Below are positions 27,808 to 41,387 of a DNA stretch of 64,000 bases, piece by piece. Origin of the DNA: CAVRZJ01 sp964594125 (GTDB lineage: Bacteria > Acidobacteriota > Thermoanaerobaculia > Thermoanaerobaculales > Thermoanaerobaculaceae). Made by a program: the position numbers and the translations under genes. How positions within the stretch are numbered: position 1 is the stretch's first letter; every line of letters begins with the position of its first letter. The notes beneath the pieces were generated by a model. That model did no database searches. It was given only the letters and a program-made list of their open reading frames with translations, and was not told where the DNA came from. The stretch lies in NCBI GenBank assembly GCA_964594125.1, contig CAZQLL010000013.1, positions 42,678 through 106,677 on the forward strand. Reading direction: 5' to 3'.

Positions 27808-27838
27808 GCTTCCCGCTGCGGGAAGAACGGAGGGCGGG

Positions 27839-28078
27839 ATGCTCGTGGAAGCCAGGATCAAGCTGAAGAGCGAGGTGCTCGACCCCCAGGGCGAGGCGAT
27901 CCGCCGCGTCCTCACCGGCCTCGGTTACGGAGAGGTGACGCAGGTGCGGGTCGGCAAGCTGATGCTGCTCGAGGTGGCCGGCGGCGACGCCGAGGCCGTC
28001 CGGCAGCGGGTCGAGGCGGCGTGCCGCGAGCTGCTCGCCAACCCGGTGATCGAGGACTTCGAGGTGAGAATCCCATGA
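27839..28078 (+). CDS. purS: Phosphoribosylformylglycinamidine synthase subunit PurS
   Basis: 79 aa. ARIKLKSEVLDPQGEAIRRVLTGLGYGEVTQVRVGKLMLLEV is standard PurS. It bridges PurQ and small PurL in the FGAM synthase complex. A GGAGGGCGGG Shine-Dalgarno (27829-27838) directly precedes the ATG, and a small hairpin (27809-27825, GCTTCCCGC type arms) lies just before it. Its stop overlaps purQ. Confidence 0.96.
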   Translation: MLVEARIKLKSEVLDPQGEAIRRVLTGLGYGEVTQVRVGKLMLLEVAGGDAEAVRQRVEAACRELLANPVIEDFEVRIP

Positions 28079-28859
28079 AGAGGGGGGGCGCCGTGGACCG
28101 GGGACCCGGGACCGCAGGACGAAGCGCCGGCGCGATCCCGGCGCCGCGCACCGTCGGGGCGCGCAGCGGCGCGCGCCGGCCGAAGGTCGCGGTCGTCGTC
28201 TTCCCGGGCTCGAACTGCGACCGCGATGCCATGGCGGCGGTCGAGGCGGTGGGCGGCGAGGCGGTCGCCGTGTGGCACGAGAGCAGCGACCTCGCGGGGT
28301 GCACGGCGGTGATCCTGCCGGGCGGCTTCTCCTACGGCGACTACCTGCGCGCCGGCGCCATGGCGGCGCACTCGCCGGTGATGAAGGCGGTGCGCCGCCA
28401 CGCCGAAAAGGGGCGCGCCATCCTCGGCATCTGCAATGGGTTCCAGATCCTTGTCGAGGTCGGGCTGCTGCCCGGCGCGATGCTGATGAATCGCTCTCTG
28501 CGCTTCATCTGCCGCGACGTGCACCTGCGGGTGGAGCGCGAGGACCTGCCGATGATGCGCCATCTCAAGCGGGGCCAGGTGCTGCGGCTGCCGATCGCGC
28601 ACAAGGAGGGGAACTGGTTCGCGCCGCCCGCGGTGGTGGCCGAGGTCGAGCAGGCCGGCGTGGTGGTGTTCCGCTACGCCACCGCCGCCGGCGAGGTGAC
28701 CGACGCCGCCAACCCCAACGGCGCGCTCAACGCCATCGCGGGGCTGTCGAACCGCGAAGGCAACGTGATCGGCCTGATGCCGCACCCGGAGCGGCGCATC
28801 CACGCGCTGCTCGGCGGCAGCGACGGGATCGGGCTGCTGCGCGGCCTGGTGGAGGCGGC

Positions 28860-28863
<4 letters not shown>
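28075..28863 (+). CDS. purQ: Phosphoribosylformylglycinamidine synthase glutaminase subunit PurQ
   Basis: 262 aa. The class I glutaminase core is complete: VVFPGSNCDRDAM, GGFSYGDYLRAGAMA, nucleophile Cys in GICNGFQIL, and the His-Glu pair in MPHPERR. It supplies ammonia from glutamine to PurL. Starting from the ATG that overlaps purS gives an N-terminal extension of about 36 basic/Gly-rich residues before KVAVVVFPG that typical PurQ lacks; no ATG or GTG is seen nearer the core, so the extension may be real. Confidence 0.95.
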
Positions 28864-31048
<2,185 letters not shown>

Positions 31049-31052
<4 letters not shown>

Positions 31053-32452
31053 GGGTCCCCGAGGACGGGTTCGCGGAGGAGTGCGGGATCTGCGCGGTCG
31101 GCGGCCACGCCGACGCCGCAAACCTCGTCTACCTTGGCCTGTACGCGCTGCAGCACCGCGGCCAGGAGTCGGCCGGGATCGCCGCGTTCGACGGCCGCGA
31201 GCTGCGCTGGCACAAGGAGATGGGGTACGTCGCCGAGATCTTCGACCGCGAGCGGCTGGCCAAGCTGCCGGGAGGCACGGCGGTCGGCCACGTGCGCTAC
31301 TCGACGGCCGGCGACTCCCTGCTCGCCAACGCCCAGCCGGTGGTCGCGAAGACCCACCGCGGTGCGCTCGCGCTCGCCCACAACGGCAACCTCGTCAATG
31401 CGCTGCGCCTGCGCCGCGCGCTCGAGCTGGAGGGAGCGATCTTCCAGTCGACCTCCGACAGCGAGGTGTTCCTCCACCTGCTCGCGCGCTCGCGCGCCGC
31501 GACGATCGAGCGGGCACTGCTCGACGCCGTCGACGAGGCCGTCGGCGCCTGGTCGGTGGCGATCATCTGCGACGGGCGGCTGTTCGCGGCGCGCGACCCG
31601 CTGGGGTTCAGGCCGCTGGTGCTCGGCCGGCTCGACGAGGCGTGGGTGGTGGCGTCGGAGACGTGCGCGTTCGACCTGCTCGGCGCGCGGCTGGTGCGCG
31701 AGGTGCTGCCGGGCGAGGTCGTCGAGCTCGCCGGCGAGGAGCCGCGCGTGCTGCGTCCCGGCACGCCCGGGCCGCACGCCTTCTGCGTCTTCGAGCACGT
31801 CTACTTCTCGCGCCCCGACTCGGTGGTGTTCGGCGAAGACGTGGCGCCGGTGCGCGAGCGCCTCGGGCAGCAGCTCGCGCGCGAGCACCCCGCCGCGGCG
31901 GACGTCGTCGTGCCGGTGCCGGACTCCGGCGTTGCCGCGGCGATCGGTTTCTCGCGCGAGTCGGGCGTGCCGTTCGTCATGGGACTGGTGCGCAACCACT
32001 ACATCGGCCGCACGTTCATCGAGCCGCGCCAGTCGATCCGCCACTTCGGGGTGAAGATCAAGCTCAACCCGGTGCGCTCGCTGGTCGCCGGTCGGCGCGT
32101 GGTGCTGGTCGACGACTCGATCGTCCGCGGCACCACCTCGCGCAAGATCGTGATGATGCTCAAGAACGCCGGCGCAGCCGAGGTGCACCTGCGCATCTCG
32201 TCGCCGCCCACCTCGTTCCCCTGCTTCTACGGGATCGACACGCCGGAGCGGCGCGAGCTGATCGCCGCCAACCAGACGATCGACGAGGTGCGCGCCTACG
32301 TCGGCGCCGACTCGCTCGGCTACCTCTCGGAGGGCGGCATGCTCTCGTGCCTGCGCACCCCGGCCGATCACTTCTGCACCGCCTGCTTCTCCGGCCGCTA
32401 CCGCGTGCTTGACGAGGAGCATGCCGAGGTCATCGCGAAGGACGCGCGCTGA
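31049..32452 (+). CDS. purF: Amidophosphoribosyltransferase
   Basis: 467 aa from a GTG overlapping the purL stop. A short propeptide ends before the catalytic Cys in EECGICAVGG, the autoprocessing arrangement of Bacillus-type PurF. The glutaminase domain (LQHRGQESAGIAAF, VGHVRYSTAGDS, HNGNLVNA) is followed by the PRTase domain with VPVPDSGVAAA and VVLVDDSIVRGTTS. C-terminal cysteines in SCLRTPADHFCTACFSG suggest the [4Fe-4S]-containing subtype. It catalyses the first committed step of purine synthesis. Confidence 0.97.
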
Positions 32453-32467
32453 CGCGCGGGTGGCGGG

Positions 32468-34276
32468 TCAACCGCAAATGGCGGCGAGGAACGCCTCGCC
32501 GTAGCGGTCGGCCTTGACCTGGCCGACGCCGCTGACGCGCAGCAGCTCCTCCCTGGTGGCCGGCCGCAGCGCCGCCATCGCGGCGAGCGTCGCGTCGGAG
32601 AACACCACGTACGCCGGGACGCCCTGCTCTTCGGCGAGGCGGCGGCGCAGCGCGCGCAGGCGAGCGAACAGCGCCTCGTCGACCGCGAGCCCGTCGGCGG
32701 TGAGGCGGGCCTGCCTCGCCGGTCGCGCGCGCGCCGTCTCGCGGTGCACGGCGAGCTCGACGCGGACCTCGCCGCGCAGCACCGGAGCGGCGGCGGGGGT
32801 CAACTTGAGCACCGAGTAGTCGCCGACGTCCTGGCGGAGGAACCCGGCGTGGACGAGCTGGCGGATCACCGCCAGCCAGGCGTCGGCCGACAGGTCGGCG
32901 CCGATCCCGTAGGTCGACAGCCGGTCGTGGCCGAGCCCGCGGATGCGCGCGGTGTCGGCGCCGCGCAGCACGTCGACGACGTGGCGGGCGCCGAAGCGCT
33001 GGCCGACGCGGTAGACGCAGGAGAGCGCCATCTGGGCGTGCACGGTGCCGTCGTAACGCTCGGGCGGGTCGAGACACACGTCGCAGTTGCCGCAGGGATG
33101 GTCGAGCCGCTCGCCGAAGTAGGCAAGCAGCGCCTGCCGCCGGCACGAGAGCGACTCGGCGAAGGCGATCATCGCCGACAGCTTGTGCACCTCGATGCGC
33201 ACCTGCTCCGGGTCGCTGCCGCTCTCGATCAGCCGGCGCGCGGTGACCACGTCCTGCATCCCGAACAGCAGCAGCGCCTCGGCGGGCATCCCGTCGCGCC
33301 CCGCGCGGCCGGTCTCCTGGTAGTACCCCTCGAGGTTCTTCGGCAAGTCGTGGTGGACGACGAAGCGCACGTCGGGCTTGTCGATCCCCATGCCGAAGGC
33401 GACCGTGGCGACCACGACGTCGACCTCGTCGCGCTGGAACGCGTCCTGCACGCGGGTGCGCTCGGCGGCCGGAAGGCCGGCGTGGTACGGGGCCGCGCGC
33501 ACGCCGGCGGCGGCGAGGCGGGTGGCGACCTCCTCGGTGCGCCGCCGCGACAGGCAGTAGACGATCCCGGAGTCGCCCGGGCGGGCCCGCAGGAAGGCGA
33601 GGAGCTGCTCCCCGGCCGAACTCTTGGCGGCGACCGTGTAGCGGATGTTGGGGCGGTCGAAGCCGCCGGCGAACTGGCGCGCGGCGCCGAGGCCGAGCTT
33701 CGCGAGCACGTCCGTGCGCGTGGTCTCGTCGGCGGTGGCGGTGAGCGCGACCAGCGGCACACCGGGGAACTCCTCCCGGAGCCTGCCGAGCGCGATGTAC
33801 TCGGGGCGGAAGTCGTGCCCCCACTGGCTGACGCAGTGCGCTTCGTCGACCGCGAACAGCGCCAGCGGGATCGTCTTCAGGCGCTCGAGGAACGAGTCGG
33901 TCATCAGCCGCTCGGGCGCGACGTAGAGCAGCGCCAGCTCGCCGGCGTGCAGGCGGGCGAGCGTCCGCCGCGCCTGCGCCTCGTCCATCGACGAGTTGTA
34001 GTACGCCGCCGCGACGCCGTTGGCGACCAGCGCGTCGACCTGGTCCTTCATCAGCGATATGAGCGGCGAGACGACCACCGCGGTGCCCGCGCGCAGCAGC
34101 GCCGGCACCTGGTAGCACAGCGACTTGCCGCCGCCGGTCGGCATCAGCACGAAGGCGTCGCCGCCCCCCGCCACGTGCTCGATGATCTCGCGCTGCAGCG
34201 GGCGAAACGCGTCGTAGCCGAAAACGGTCCGCAGCACGGTGCGCGCATCGGTCGCGGGGGCTCCGGTGTGCAGCAT
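32468..34276 (-). CDS. recQ: ATP-dependent DNA helicase RecQ
   Basis: 602 aa. Helicase motifs: FRPLQREII, LMPTGGGKSLCYQVPAL, VVSPLISLMKDQV, DEAHCVSQWGHDFRPEY, LTATAD, QETGRAGRDG. The zinc-binding region has SCRRQALLAYFGE and CGNCDVC, the RQC winged helix follows, and an HRDC domain ends the protein (LFARLRALRRRLAEEQGVPAYVVF, LLRVSGVGQVKADRYGEAFL). Complete RecQ of the classic 600 aa type. Convergent with purF 15 bases away. Start chosen at the ATG at 34276 (MLHTGAPATD). Confidence 0.96.
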   Translation of the reverse strand: MLHTGAPATDARTVLRTVFGYDAFRPLQREIIEHVAGGGDAFVLMPTGGGKSLCYQVPALLRAGTAVVVSPLISLMKDQVDALVANGVAAAYYNSSMDEAQARRTLARLHAGELALLYVAPERLMTDSFLERLKTIPLALFAVDEAHCVSQWGHDFRPEYIALGRLREEFPGVPLVALTATADETTRTDVLAKLGLGAARQFAGGFDRPNIRYTVAAKSSAGEQLLAFLRARPGDSGIVYCLSRRRTEEVATRLAAAGVRAAPYHAGLPAAERTRVQDAFQRDEVDVVVATVAFGMGIDKPDVRFVVHHDLPKNLEGYYQETGRAGRDGMPAEALLLFGMQDVVTARRLIESGSDPEQVRIEVHKLSAMIAFAESLSCRRQALLAYFGERLDHPCGNCDVCLDPPERYDGTVHAQMALSCVYRVGQRFGARHVVDVLRGADTARIRGLGHDRLSTYGIGADLSADAWLAVIRQLVHAGFLRQDVGDYSVLKLTPAAAPVLRGEVRVELAVHRETARARPARQARLTADGLAVDEALFARLRALRRRLAEEQGVPAYVVFSDATLAAMAALRPATREELLRVSGVGQVKADRYGEAFLAAICG

Positions 34277-34551
34277 CCGCGGACGGTAGCACGGTGAGCG
34301 CGCCTGTGGCGAAGGTGAGATCGCGCACGACGACGGTGGGGGTGGCGTCCGAGCAGGTGCTGGAGGGCCGCAGGACTCCGCCGGGACGTTCGGCGCGGGC
34401 CGTGAGATCGAGGATGGTACGAAGGTGCTACCCGGAACCGATGAGGTCGCCTCGCCGGCGGCAGGACGCCTCGTGGCGGCCACGGGTCACCGCTTGTGAC
34501 CTTTCGTGCTCGAGGACAGCGCGCCGACCGCGGACCCCCGGGGGCGGCCGA

Positions 34552-35920
34552 TCAGGGGTTGCCGCTCAACGGCGCGCCGTGGGGATCCCGGCGCGGGTGC
34601 GGCCAGTCCTCCAGCCCAAGCGCCTTCAGCTTCTCCCACAGGTTCTTCCGCGAGATGCCCAGGGCCTGGGCCGTCCTCGCCCGGTGGCCCTCGTTGCGCT
34701 CGAGCGTACGGAGGATCACCTGCCGTTCGAACTCGGCCGTCATCGCAGCCAGCGACCCCTCGAAGGCCGTCATCGCCACGCGAATCGGCGGCCGGCCGTC
34801 GCGGACGTACTCCTCCGGCAGGTGCTCCGGAGTGATCCGCTCCGCCGGGCAGGTGGCGGCGAGCCGCTGCACGAGGTGCAGGAGCTCACGCACGTTCCCC
34901 GGGAACGCGAGCGCTTCGAGCACATCGAGCGTCTCGCGCGCGAACTCCATCGGCCGGCCCCGCTCGGCCCCGAGCTTCCGTGAGAACGCGTGGGCGAGCA
35001 GCGCGACGTCGCCGGGCCTGGCGCGCAGGGGAGGCAGCATGATCGGCACGACCTTGAGCCTGTAGTAGAGGTCGTCGCGGAATCGCCCCGCGGCGACCTC
35101 GGCGCCCAGGTCCCGCTTGGTGGCGGCGATGATCCGGACGTCGACCTGGATCGGAGTGCTGGACCCGAGGCGCTCGAACCCCTGGCGCTCGAGGGCACGA
35201 AGGAGCTTCGCCTGAACTCCCGGCGCGGCCTCGGCGACCTCGTCGAGGAACAGCGTGCCTCCGTCCGCCTCCTCGAACCGGCCTCTCCGCTGCCTGACGG
35301 CGCCGGTGAACGCGCCGCGCTCGTGCCCGAACAGCTCGGACTCGAGCAGCGCCTCCGGGAGCGCGGCGCAGTTCACTGCGACGAACGGCTTCCGCCGGCG
35401 CGGCGACGAATCGTGGATGAACCGTGCCAGCACTTCCTTCCCCGTTCCCGTCTCACCGAGCAGGAGGACCGAGGTGTCGCTCTGCGCGACGGTGGCGGCG
35501 AGCTCGACGGCCTTCCGGAACGCCGGGGCCTGCCCGATGGGCCGTGCGACCCCTTCGAGCTCGCTCACCCGCCGGCGCAGCCGCCACAGCTCGAGGTGGC
35601 GCTCCACCATCGCGAGCAACTGCGCTTCCTCGAACGGTTTCGTCAGGTACTCGGAGGCGCCTGCGCGCAGCGCCTCGACGGCGCTCTGGACCGTTCCATA
35701 GGCCGTCAGGATGATGACGGGAACCTCCGGCGCGGTCGCCGTCACGGTGCGCAGGACCTCCATGCCGCTGCCGTCCGGCAGCCGCAGATCGCAGAGAACG
35801 AGCTGCGGCGTGGCCCGGCCGAGCACCGCGAGCGCTTCGGCGACGGTCCCCGCGACCGTGACATGGTGCCCCGAGTCGGCGAGCGTGTCGCCGAGCGCGA
35901 GCTGGAGCGACGGTTCGTCC

Positions 35921-35943
<23 letters not shown>
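34552..35943 (-). CDS. Sigma54-dependent response regulator of the metalloid respiration operon (AioR/ArxR-like)
   Basis: 463 aa NtrC-type. Receiver: VEDE, phosphoacceptor Asp52 in LVLCDLRLPDG, Lys in LTKPFE. AAA+ domain: GETGTGKEVLARFIH, sigma54-contact loop GAFTGA, GGTLFLDEVAEAAPG. C-terminal Fis-type HTH: EGHRARTAQALGISRKNLWEKLKALGL. Its start lies within the end of the kinase gene (23-base overlap), so the pair is cognate. An NtrC-type regulator in this place matches AioR/ArxR and not TtrR, which is a LuxR-type regulator. The predicted target is the sigma54 promoter at 45636-45651. Confidence 0.88.
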
Positions 35944-37336
<1,393 letters not shown>

Positions 37337-37340
37337 GGCT

Positions 37341-38255
37341 TCACCGGAGCGCTCCGTACGCCGCGGTATCCGGCCGGGCGAAGCCGTCGATGAGCAGCGC
37401 GCTCAGGAGTGCGCGACCGTCGGTACCGCTCGCGAGCGCCATGAGCTCACGCTCCAAGTCGTTGGCGAGGTCTTTGTCCGTGGTGATCGGCACGACGATC
37501 GGAGGGATCGGGAACGGCGGCGACGTCTCGAGGACGCTGATGCCGGCGATCTCCTCGGGAAAGCGCTGCGCCAGGTACTCGTAGACGAGCGAGTCGACGC
37601 TGGCGCCGCCCACGAGACCTCGCCGGACCGCCTCGATGGAGCGGTCGTGTCCCCCGGTGTAGGTCACCTCCGCGAAGAACGCCCCTGAGTCCAGGCCGAG
37701 CGACCGGACGCGCCGTTGGGGATAGAGGCAGCCGGTGAGCGAGATCGGGTCGGTGAACGCGAACCGGACTCCCGCCAGGTCGGCGATCCCGGCAGCCCCG
37801 GCCGCGGCAGGTCCCGCCAGCACGAGTGCGTTGTAGGTCGTCCTTCCTCCCACCACCGGGACGGCCAGGAGGCGGGCGGCACCGTGCTCCGCGAGCTCGG
37901 GCCAGGCGCCCGTGCAGATCCAGGCGACATCGACCGCGCCCTCCCGGATGAGCCCGTTGAGCTCCCGGTACGTCCGGCGCTGCTTGAGCTCGAGGGGGCG
38001 CCCGACCCGGCCGGCGAGCAGACGGAAGAGATCGGTGTAGAACACATAGGTGCGCTCGGGCGAGATCATGGCCCCGACGGCGACCCGCAGGGGCGCGCCC
38101 GCCGCCGGGCCGCCGCGGTCGCGGGGCGCCGCGGAGGGGTCCGGGCGATCCCCGATCAGCTCGGCGAACCAGAGGCGCGCGGGGCTCCCCGGTATCGCCA
38201 GTGCCGCGAACAGGAGACCCACCGCGAGCGTGAACAGTGGTACCGCTCGGCGCAT
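37341..38255 (-). CDS. PhnD-like periplasmic binding protein (AioX/ArxX/ArrX-like sensor partner)
   Basis: 304 aa from the ATG at 38255 (a GTG at 38273 is an alternative). N-terminal signal or membrane anchor (AVPLFTLAVGLLFAALAI), then the PhnD/phosphonate-type binding fold: LRVAVGAMISPERTYVFYTDLFRLL, LIREGAVDVAWICTGAWPE, YNALVLAG, FAFTDPISLTGCLYP. Two cysteines, C114 and C176, fall in segments that line the ligand cleft in this fold. AioX, the arsenite sensor of AioXSR, belongs to the same family and needs a Cys. Order X-S-R with tight spacing matches aio and arx clusters. Ligand here is inferred, not shown. Confidence 0.8.
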   Translation of the reverse strand: MRRAVPLFTLAVGLLFAALAIPGSPARLWFAELIGDRPDPSAAPRDRGGPAAGAPLRVAVGAMISPERTYVFYTDLFRLLAGRVGRPLELKQRRTYRELNGLIREGAVDVAWICTGAWPELAEHGAARLLAVPVVGGRTTYNALVLAGPAAAGAAGIADLAGVRFAFTDPISLTGCLYPQRRVRSLGLDSGAFFAEVTYTGGHDRSIEAVRRGLVGGASVDSLVYEYLAQRFPEEIAGISVLETSPPFPIPPIVVPITTDKDLANDLERELMALASGTDGRALLSALLIDGFARPDTAAYGALR

Positions 38256-38281
38256 TGCGGCGAGTATAGCCACCCGGCCGG

Positions 38282-40384
38282 CTAGAAGGAGAAGGTCAGC
38301 CCGATGGCGGCCTCCTGCAGCCGCCCGGAGAGCTCCGGCGAGGCTTCATCGTCGTAGGTCTCGTACGCGTACCGGCAGTTCGCCTGCCAGCGCGGCGAGA
38401 GGCGGTAGTCGACGCCCACGCCGAAGGCCAGCGCGTCGTTGGCGATGCGCGTGAACTCCCCGACCGGGGCCACGGCTGACTGGATTCCCCCGTCGGAGGT
38501 GGTGTAGGTGACCGTCGCAACGATGGACACCGACTCTCCGAGGCTCACCGGCGCCCCCACGGTCCAGACGTCGAGGGTGCTCTCGTACGCGAACGCCGCG
38601 TCGGCAAGTCGCGGCAGCACACGGGCGCGCCATCGCCGGATGTCGGTCAGCAGGAGGTTTCCTTCCTGGTCCCGTGCGATCCGCTGGTAGGCGCCGTAGA
38701 GCTGGACGCTGGATCCCGCCGAGAGCCACCCCGAGAGCCCGAGGTTCGTCGCCGAGAGCTCCATCCGTTGCGGCGCCGAGGCCGCCGCGCCCTGGAGGAC
38801 GAGCCCGTCGTTCCGTGCGCTCTCCCACGCGAGGGAGGCGTTCAGGCCCCAGCTCCCCGATGCCGGTACGTACGTCGCGTTCGCCCGGACGCGGTCCGCC
38901 ACCTCGGGGTCCGCCGCCGTCCAGGTCTCGCCCGACTGCCGGCGCTCGATCCTGGCCGCCCACTTGAGGCGCTCGGGCGTCCGTCCGCTCAAGGAGATCC
39001 AGTAGGTCGTCGGCGTCGACGTCGCGTGGTAGACGGTCATGCCCTCGGGGATGGCGTTCGAGCCGCTGCCCCGGACGAGCTCCCGTTCCGTGTCCTCGTG
39101 GGTGGCGCCGGCGCGCGCGGTCAGCGACCTCGCGTACCAGCTCAGGGAGCCCCCGAACACCGTCGTCCTGCGCTCCCTGAGGAAGGGCGTGCTCAGGTTC
39201 CTGTCCTGGAGGAGATACGCCCGCGGTGTCGCGGCGGCGGTCCCGACCGGCGTCTCGTTCGTCCGCTTCGACCACGTCGACGCCGCTTCCACCACGAGCG
39301 CGTCCGTCGCGTCGATCGCGAGCCCGATGCCGGCCGTCTGCGTCCGGATCTTCCCCTCGTACGCGGCCTGCGACTCGAGGGGCGCGAGGCTCTCCTGCTC
39401 GAGCGTCTCCGTGGCGGCGTCGGCGAGGAGGGTGAGGCGGCGCCCGATCGCCTGCTGGATCGCGAGCGCCGCGCCCTCGAGGCGGTAGTCGGCGATGTAG
39501 TTCACCGTGCGCGCCTGCGTGTTGATCGCGGGCGCCGACGACGCGATATCGGCGTTCGTCACCGTCGGCGCGCCGTTGTCGAAGCGCTCGCCGAAGAGGA
39601 CGAGGCGCGTCACGTTGCCGCGTCCGAGAGCGAGCGTCGTGTCGAGCCTGTACCGGTCGATGATCTGGTCGATCGTCTCGGTCCGCCCGCGCCAGCGTTC
39701 CGGGCTGTCGCCCGCCGGCACGACGAGGTCCTCGACGACGCCGAAGATCCAGTTGAACTGGCCGTACCCGCTGCGCGTCGACCTCGTGTAGCCGAGCTCG
39801 ACGTCGCGGAGGAAGGCGGCCCCGTCCGACCAGACGTACGGCGCGACGCTCGCCGTGACGGAGAGGTCGCCCCGCCGCCGGTAGAGCTCCTGCTCCGGGT
39901 TCCGTCCGTCGTTGTACCGGCGGGCGTACGTGACCGAGTCGACGGCCGGGCTGGGCAGGAACGACTCGAGCGGCCGCTGGTACTCGTGCCAGGCGAGCTC
40001 GAGCCGGCTCCCCGCGTCGGGCCGGTAGCGGGCCATCCAGCGGTCGTTGAGGACGAAGGGGTTCGTGTGAACGACCTCGAGCACCGCCGGACCGGCCGTC
40101 CGCGCCGCGAGGACGAGGCCGAGCTCGTTCACCGTCGCCAGGAGCACGTCGAGCTCGTCCTCGTTCGCGGCGTCGAGGGAGCGGTATCGCTGCAGGTAGG
40201 CCTGGTCGTCGGTGAAGCTGTAGAACCTGGGCATCACCCTGACGTACCCCTGCCACAGCGAGAACGCGGGCTTTGCCCCGCCGCCCGAGGCGTCGTCGGC
40301 GATGCCCGGGGTCGCCGGGACGGCGAGCGCGGCGAGCGCGGCGAGCGCGGCGGCGAAGCGGCGGGAGTTCACTGGTGGTCTCAT
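38282..40384 (-). CDS. MtrB/PioB/DmsF-type outer-membrane beta-barrel of a cytochrome conduit
   Basis: 700 aa, the family length. Signal peptide (FAAALAALAALAVPATPGIA); the mature protein is long alternating beta sequence with many aromatic girdle residues, for example SLWQGYVRVMPRFYSFTDDQAYLQRYRSLD and YRPDAGSRLELAWHEYQRPLESF, and ends AAIGLTFSF with a terminal Phe as outer-membrane barrels do. It lies 23 bases after the decaheme gene with SD GAAGGAA. MtrB proteins sheath a decaheme cytochrome and let electrons cross the outer membrane. The N-terminal CxxC of Shewanella MtrB is absent; only one Cys is present near the C-terminus. Confidence 0.82.
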   Translation of the reverse strand: MRPPVNSRRFAAALAALAALAVPATPGIADDASGGGAKPAFSLWQGYVRVMPRFYSFTDDQAYLQRYRSLDAANEDELDVLLATVNELGLVLAARTAGPAVLEVVHTNPFVLNDRWMARYRPDAGSRLELAWHEYQRPLESFLPSPAVDSVTYARRYNDGRNPEQELYRRRGDLSVTASVAPYVWSDGAAFLRDVELGYTRSTRSGYGQFNWIFGVVEDLVVPAGDSPERWRGRTETIDQIIDRYRLDTTLALGRGNVTRLVLFGERFDNGAPTVTNADIASSAPAINTQARTVNYIADYRLEGAALAIQQAIGRRLTLLADAATETLEQESLAPLESQAAYEGKIRTQTAGIGLAIDATDALVVEAASTWSKRTNETPVGTAAATPRAYLLQDRNLSTPFLRERRTTVFGGSLSWYARSLTARAGATHEDTERELVRGSGSNAIPEGMTVYHATSTPTTYWISLSGRTPERLKWAARIERRQSGETWTAADPEVADRVRANATYVPASGSWGLNASLAWESARNDGLVLQGAAASAPQRMELSATNLGLSGWLSAGSSVQLYGAYQRIARDQEGNLLLTDIRRWRARVLPRLADAAFAYESTLDVWTVGAPVSLGESVSIVATVTYTTSDGGIQSAVAPVGEFTRIANDALAFGVGVDYRLSPRWQANCRYAYETYDDEASPELSGRLQEAAIGLTFSF

Positions 40385-40407
40385 GGCCGGTTCCTTCTCG
40401 TCTTCGC

Positions 40408-41358
40408 TCACTTCTTGAGGTGGCGGTCTTCGTGGGAGCCGTGGATCGCGCCGTGGCACGAGGTGCACCGCTGGTAGATCGCCCGCGAGAACTGCGTGCC
40501 GCCGATCTCCTCGCCGTGCCGGTCGTCGGGAAGGGCGTGGCAGGTGAGGCAGATGAACGGCTGCGCCGTCCTCAGGAGCTTCGGCGCCACGGAGCCGTGC
40601 GGCTCGTGACAGCTCGCGCAGTCCTCGGCGACGGGCGCGTGCTCGAAGGGCCAGGGCCCGCGCCTGTCCTCGTGGCACGACAGGCACGTCGCGTTGACCG
40701 AGCCGGCGAAGGGCCGCCTGTCCCGGTGGGGGTTGTGGCACCCGGCGCAGGAGATCGCCTTCTCGCGCACCGGGTGGCGGAAGGGCATCCGGAACCGCCC
40801 CCGCTGCTCCTGGTGGCAGGCGAGACACAGCTCCGCGTCGTAGCGCTTGAGGTGGTTCCCCAAAGAGGCAGCGCTCTCCTCGCCGGTGATCGGCGCGCGC
40901 CGCAGCTCGACGGCCGGCGCCGCATGCGGGCTCAGGTGGCACTCGAAGCACCCCACGCGGTGGCGGCCGTGGCTGCTGCGGACGAACCCCGACACCGCCG
41001 CGTCCTCGCCGTGGCAGGCGTCGCACGCCGCGTTGGCCGCCGCGGCGTTCTCCGCGGCGAACGCCACGAGCCCCGTCGTGTTCGACGGGTCCGCCGCGTG
41101 AGCGGCCGCGGCGCCGTGGCAGGCCTCGCATCCCGGCCGTTCCGGCAGGCGCTGCGCCGCCGCGGCCCCCGCGTGGACGTTGCGCTCGTAGCGCGCGTAG
41201 AGGTCCTCGTGGCACTCGCGGCACGCCTGGCTGCCCGCGACGGCCGCGGCCGGCTGGGCGGCCCGCGCGGCGGCGGCCGGCAGGACGAGCAGCCCGCAGA
41301 CCATCGCTGCGATCGCAGTGCGCATGCCTGGCAACCTCACGTTCGTCGTCCTCGTCAT
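40408..41358 (-). CDS. DmsE/MtrA-type periplasmic decaheme cytochrome c
   Basis: 316 aa. A Sec signal (MVCGLLVLPAAAARA) is followed by exactly ten CxxCH motifs: CRECH, CEACH, CDACH, CFECH, CLACH, CAGCH, CLSCH, CASCH, CLTCH and CTSCH. Length and haem number match MtrA/DmsE/PioA. An N-terminal ATG at 41391 overlaps the upstream stop (ATGA) and one at 41325 lies close to the signal core; 41358 was chosen because GAGGGAAG precedes it. It would sit inside the adjacent barrel and carry electrons between periplasm and outer surface. Confidence 0.93.
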   Translation of the reverse strand: MTRTTNVRLPGMRTAIAAMVCGLLVLPAAAARAAQPAAAVAGSQACRECHEDLYARYERNVHAGAAAAQRLPERPGCEACHGAAAAHAADPSNTTGLVAFAAENAAAANAACDACHGEDAAVSGFVRSSHGRHRVGCFECHLSPHAAPAVELRRAPITGEESAASLGNHLKRYDAELCLACHQEQRGRFRMPFRHPVREKAISCAGCHNPHRDRRPFAGSVNATCLSCHEDRRGPWPFEHAPVAEDCASCHEPHGSVAPKLLRTAQPFICLTCHALPDDRHGEEIGGTQFSRAIYQRCTSCHGAIHGSHEDRHLKK

Positions 41359-41387
41359 CGTCAGCTCGCTTCCCTCGTCGGCCGGCG

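Noticed and set aside
34277..34551. Possible gene in the recQ-regulator spacer
   Set aside because: No frame with start, ribosome site and recognisable sequence; it contains only a weak heptad-like GGCCACGGGTCAC near 34480.
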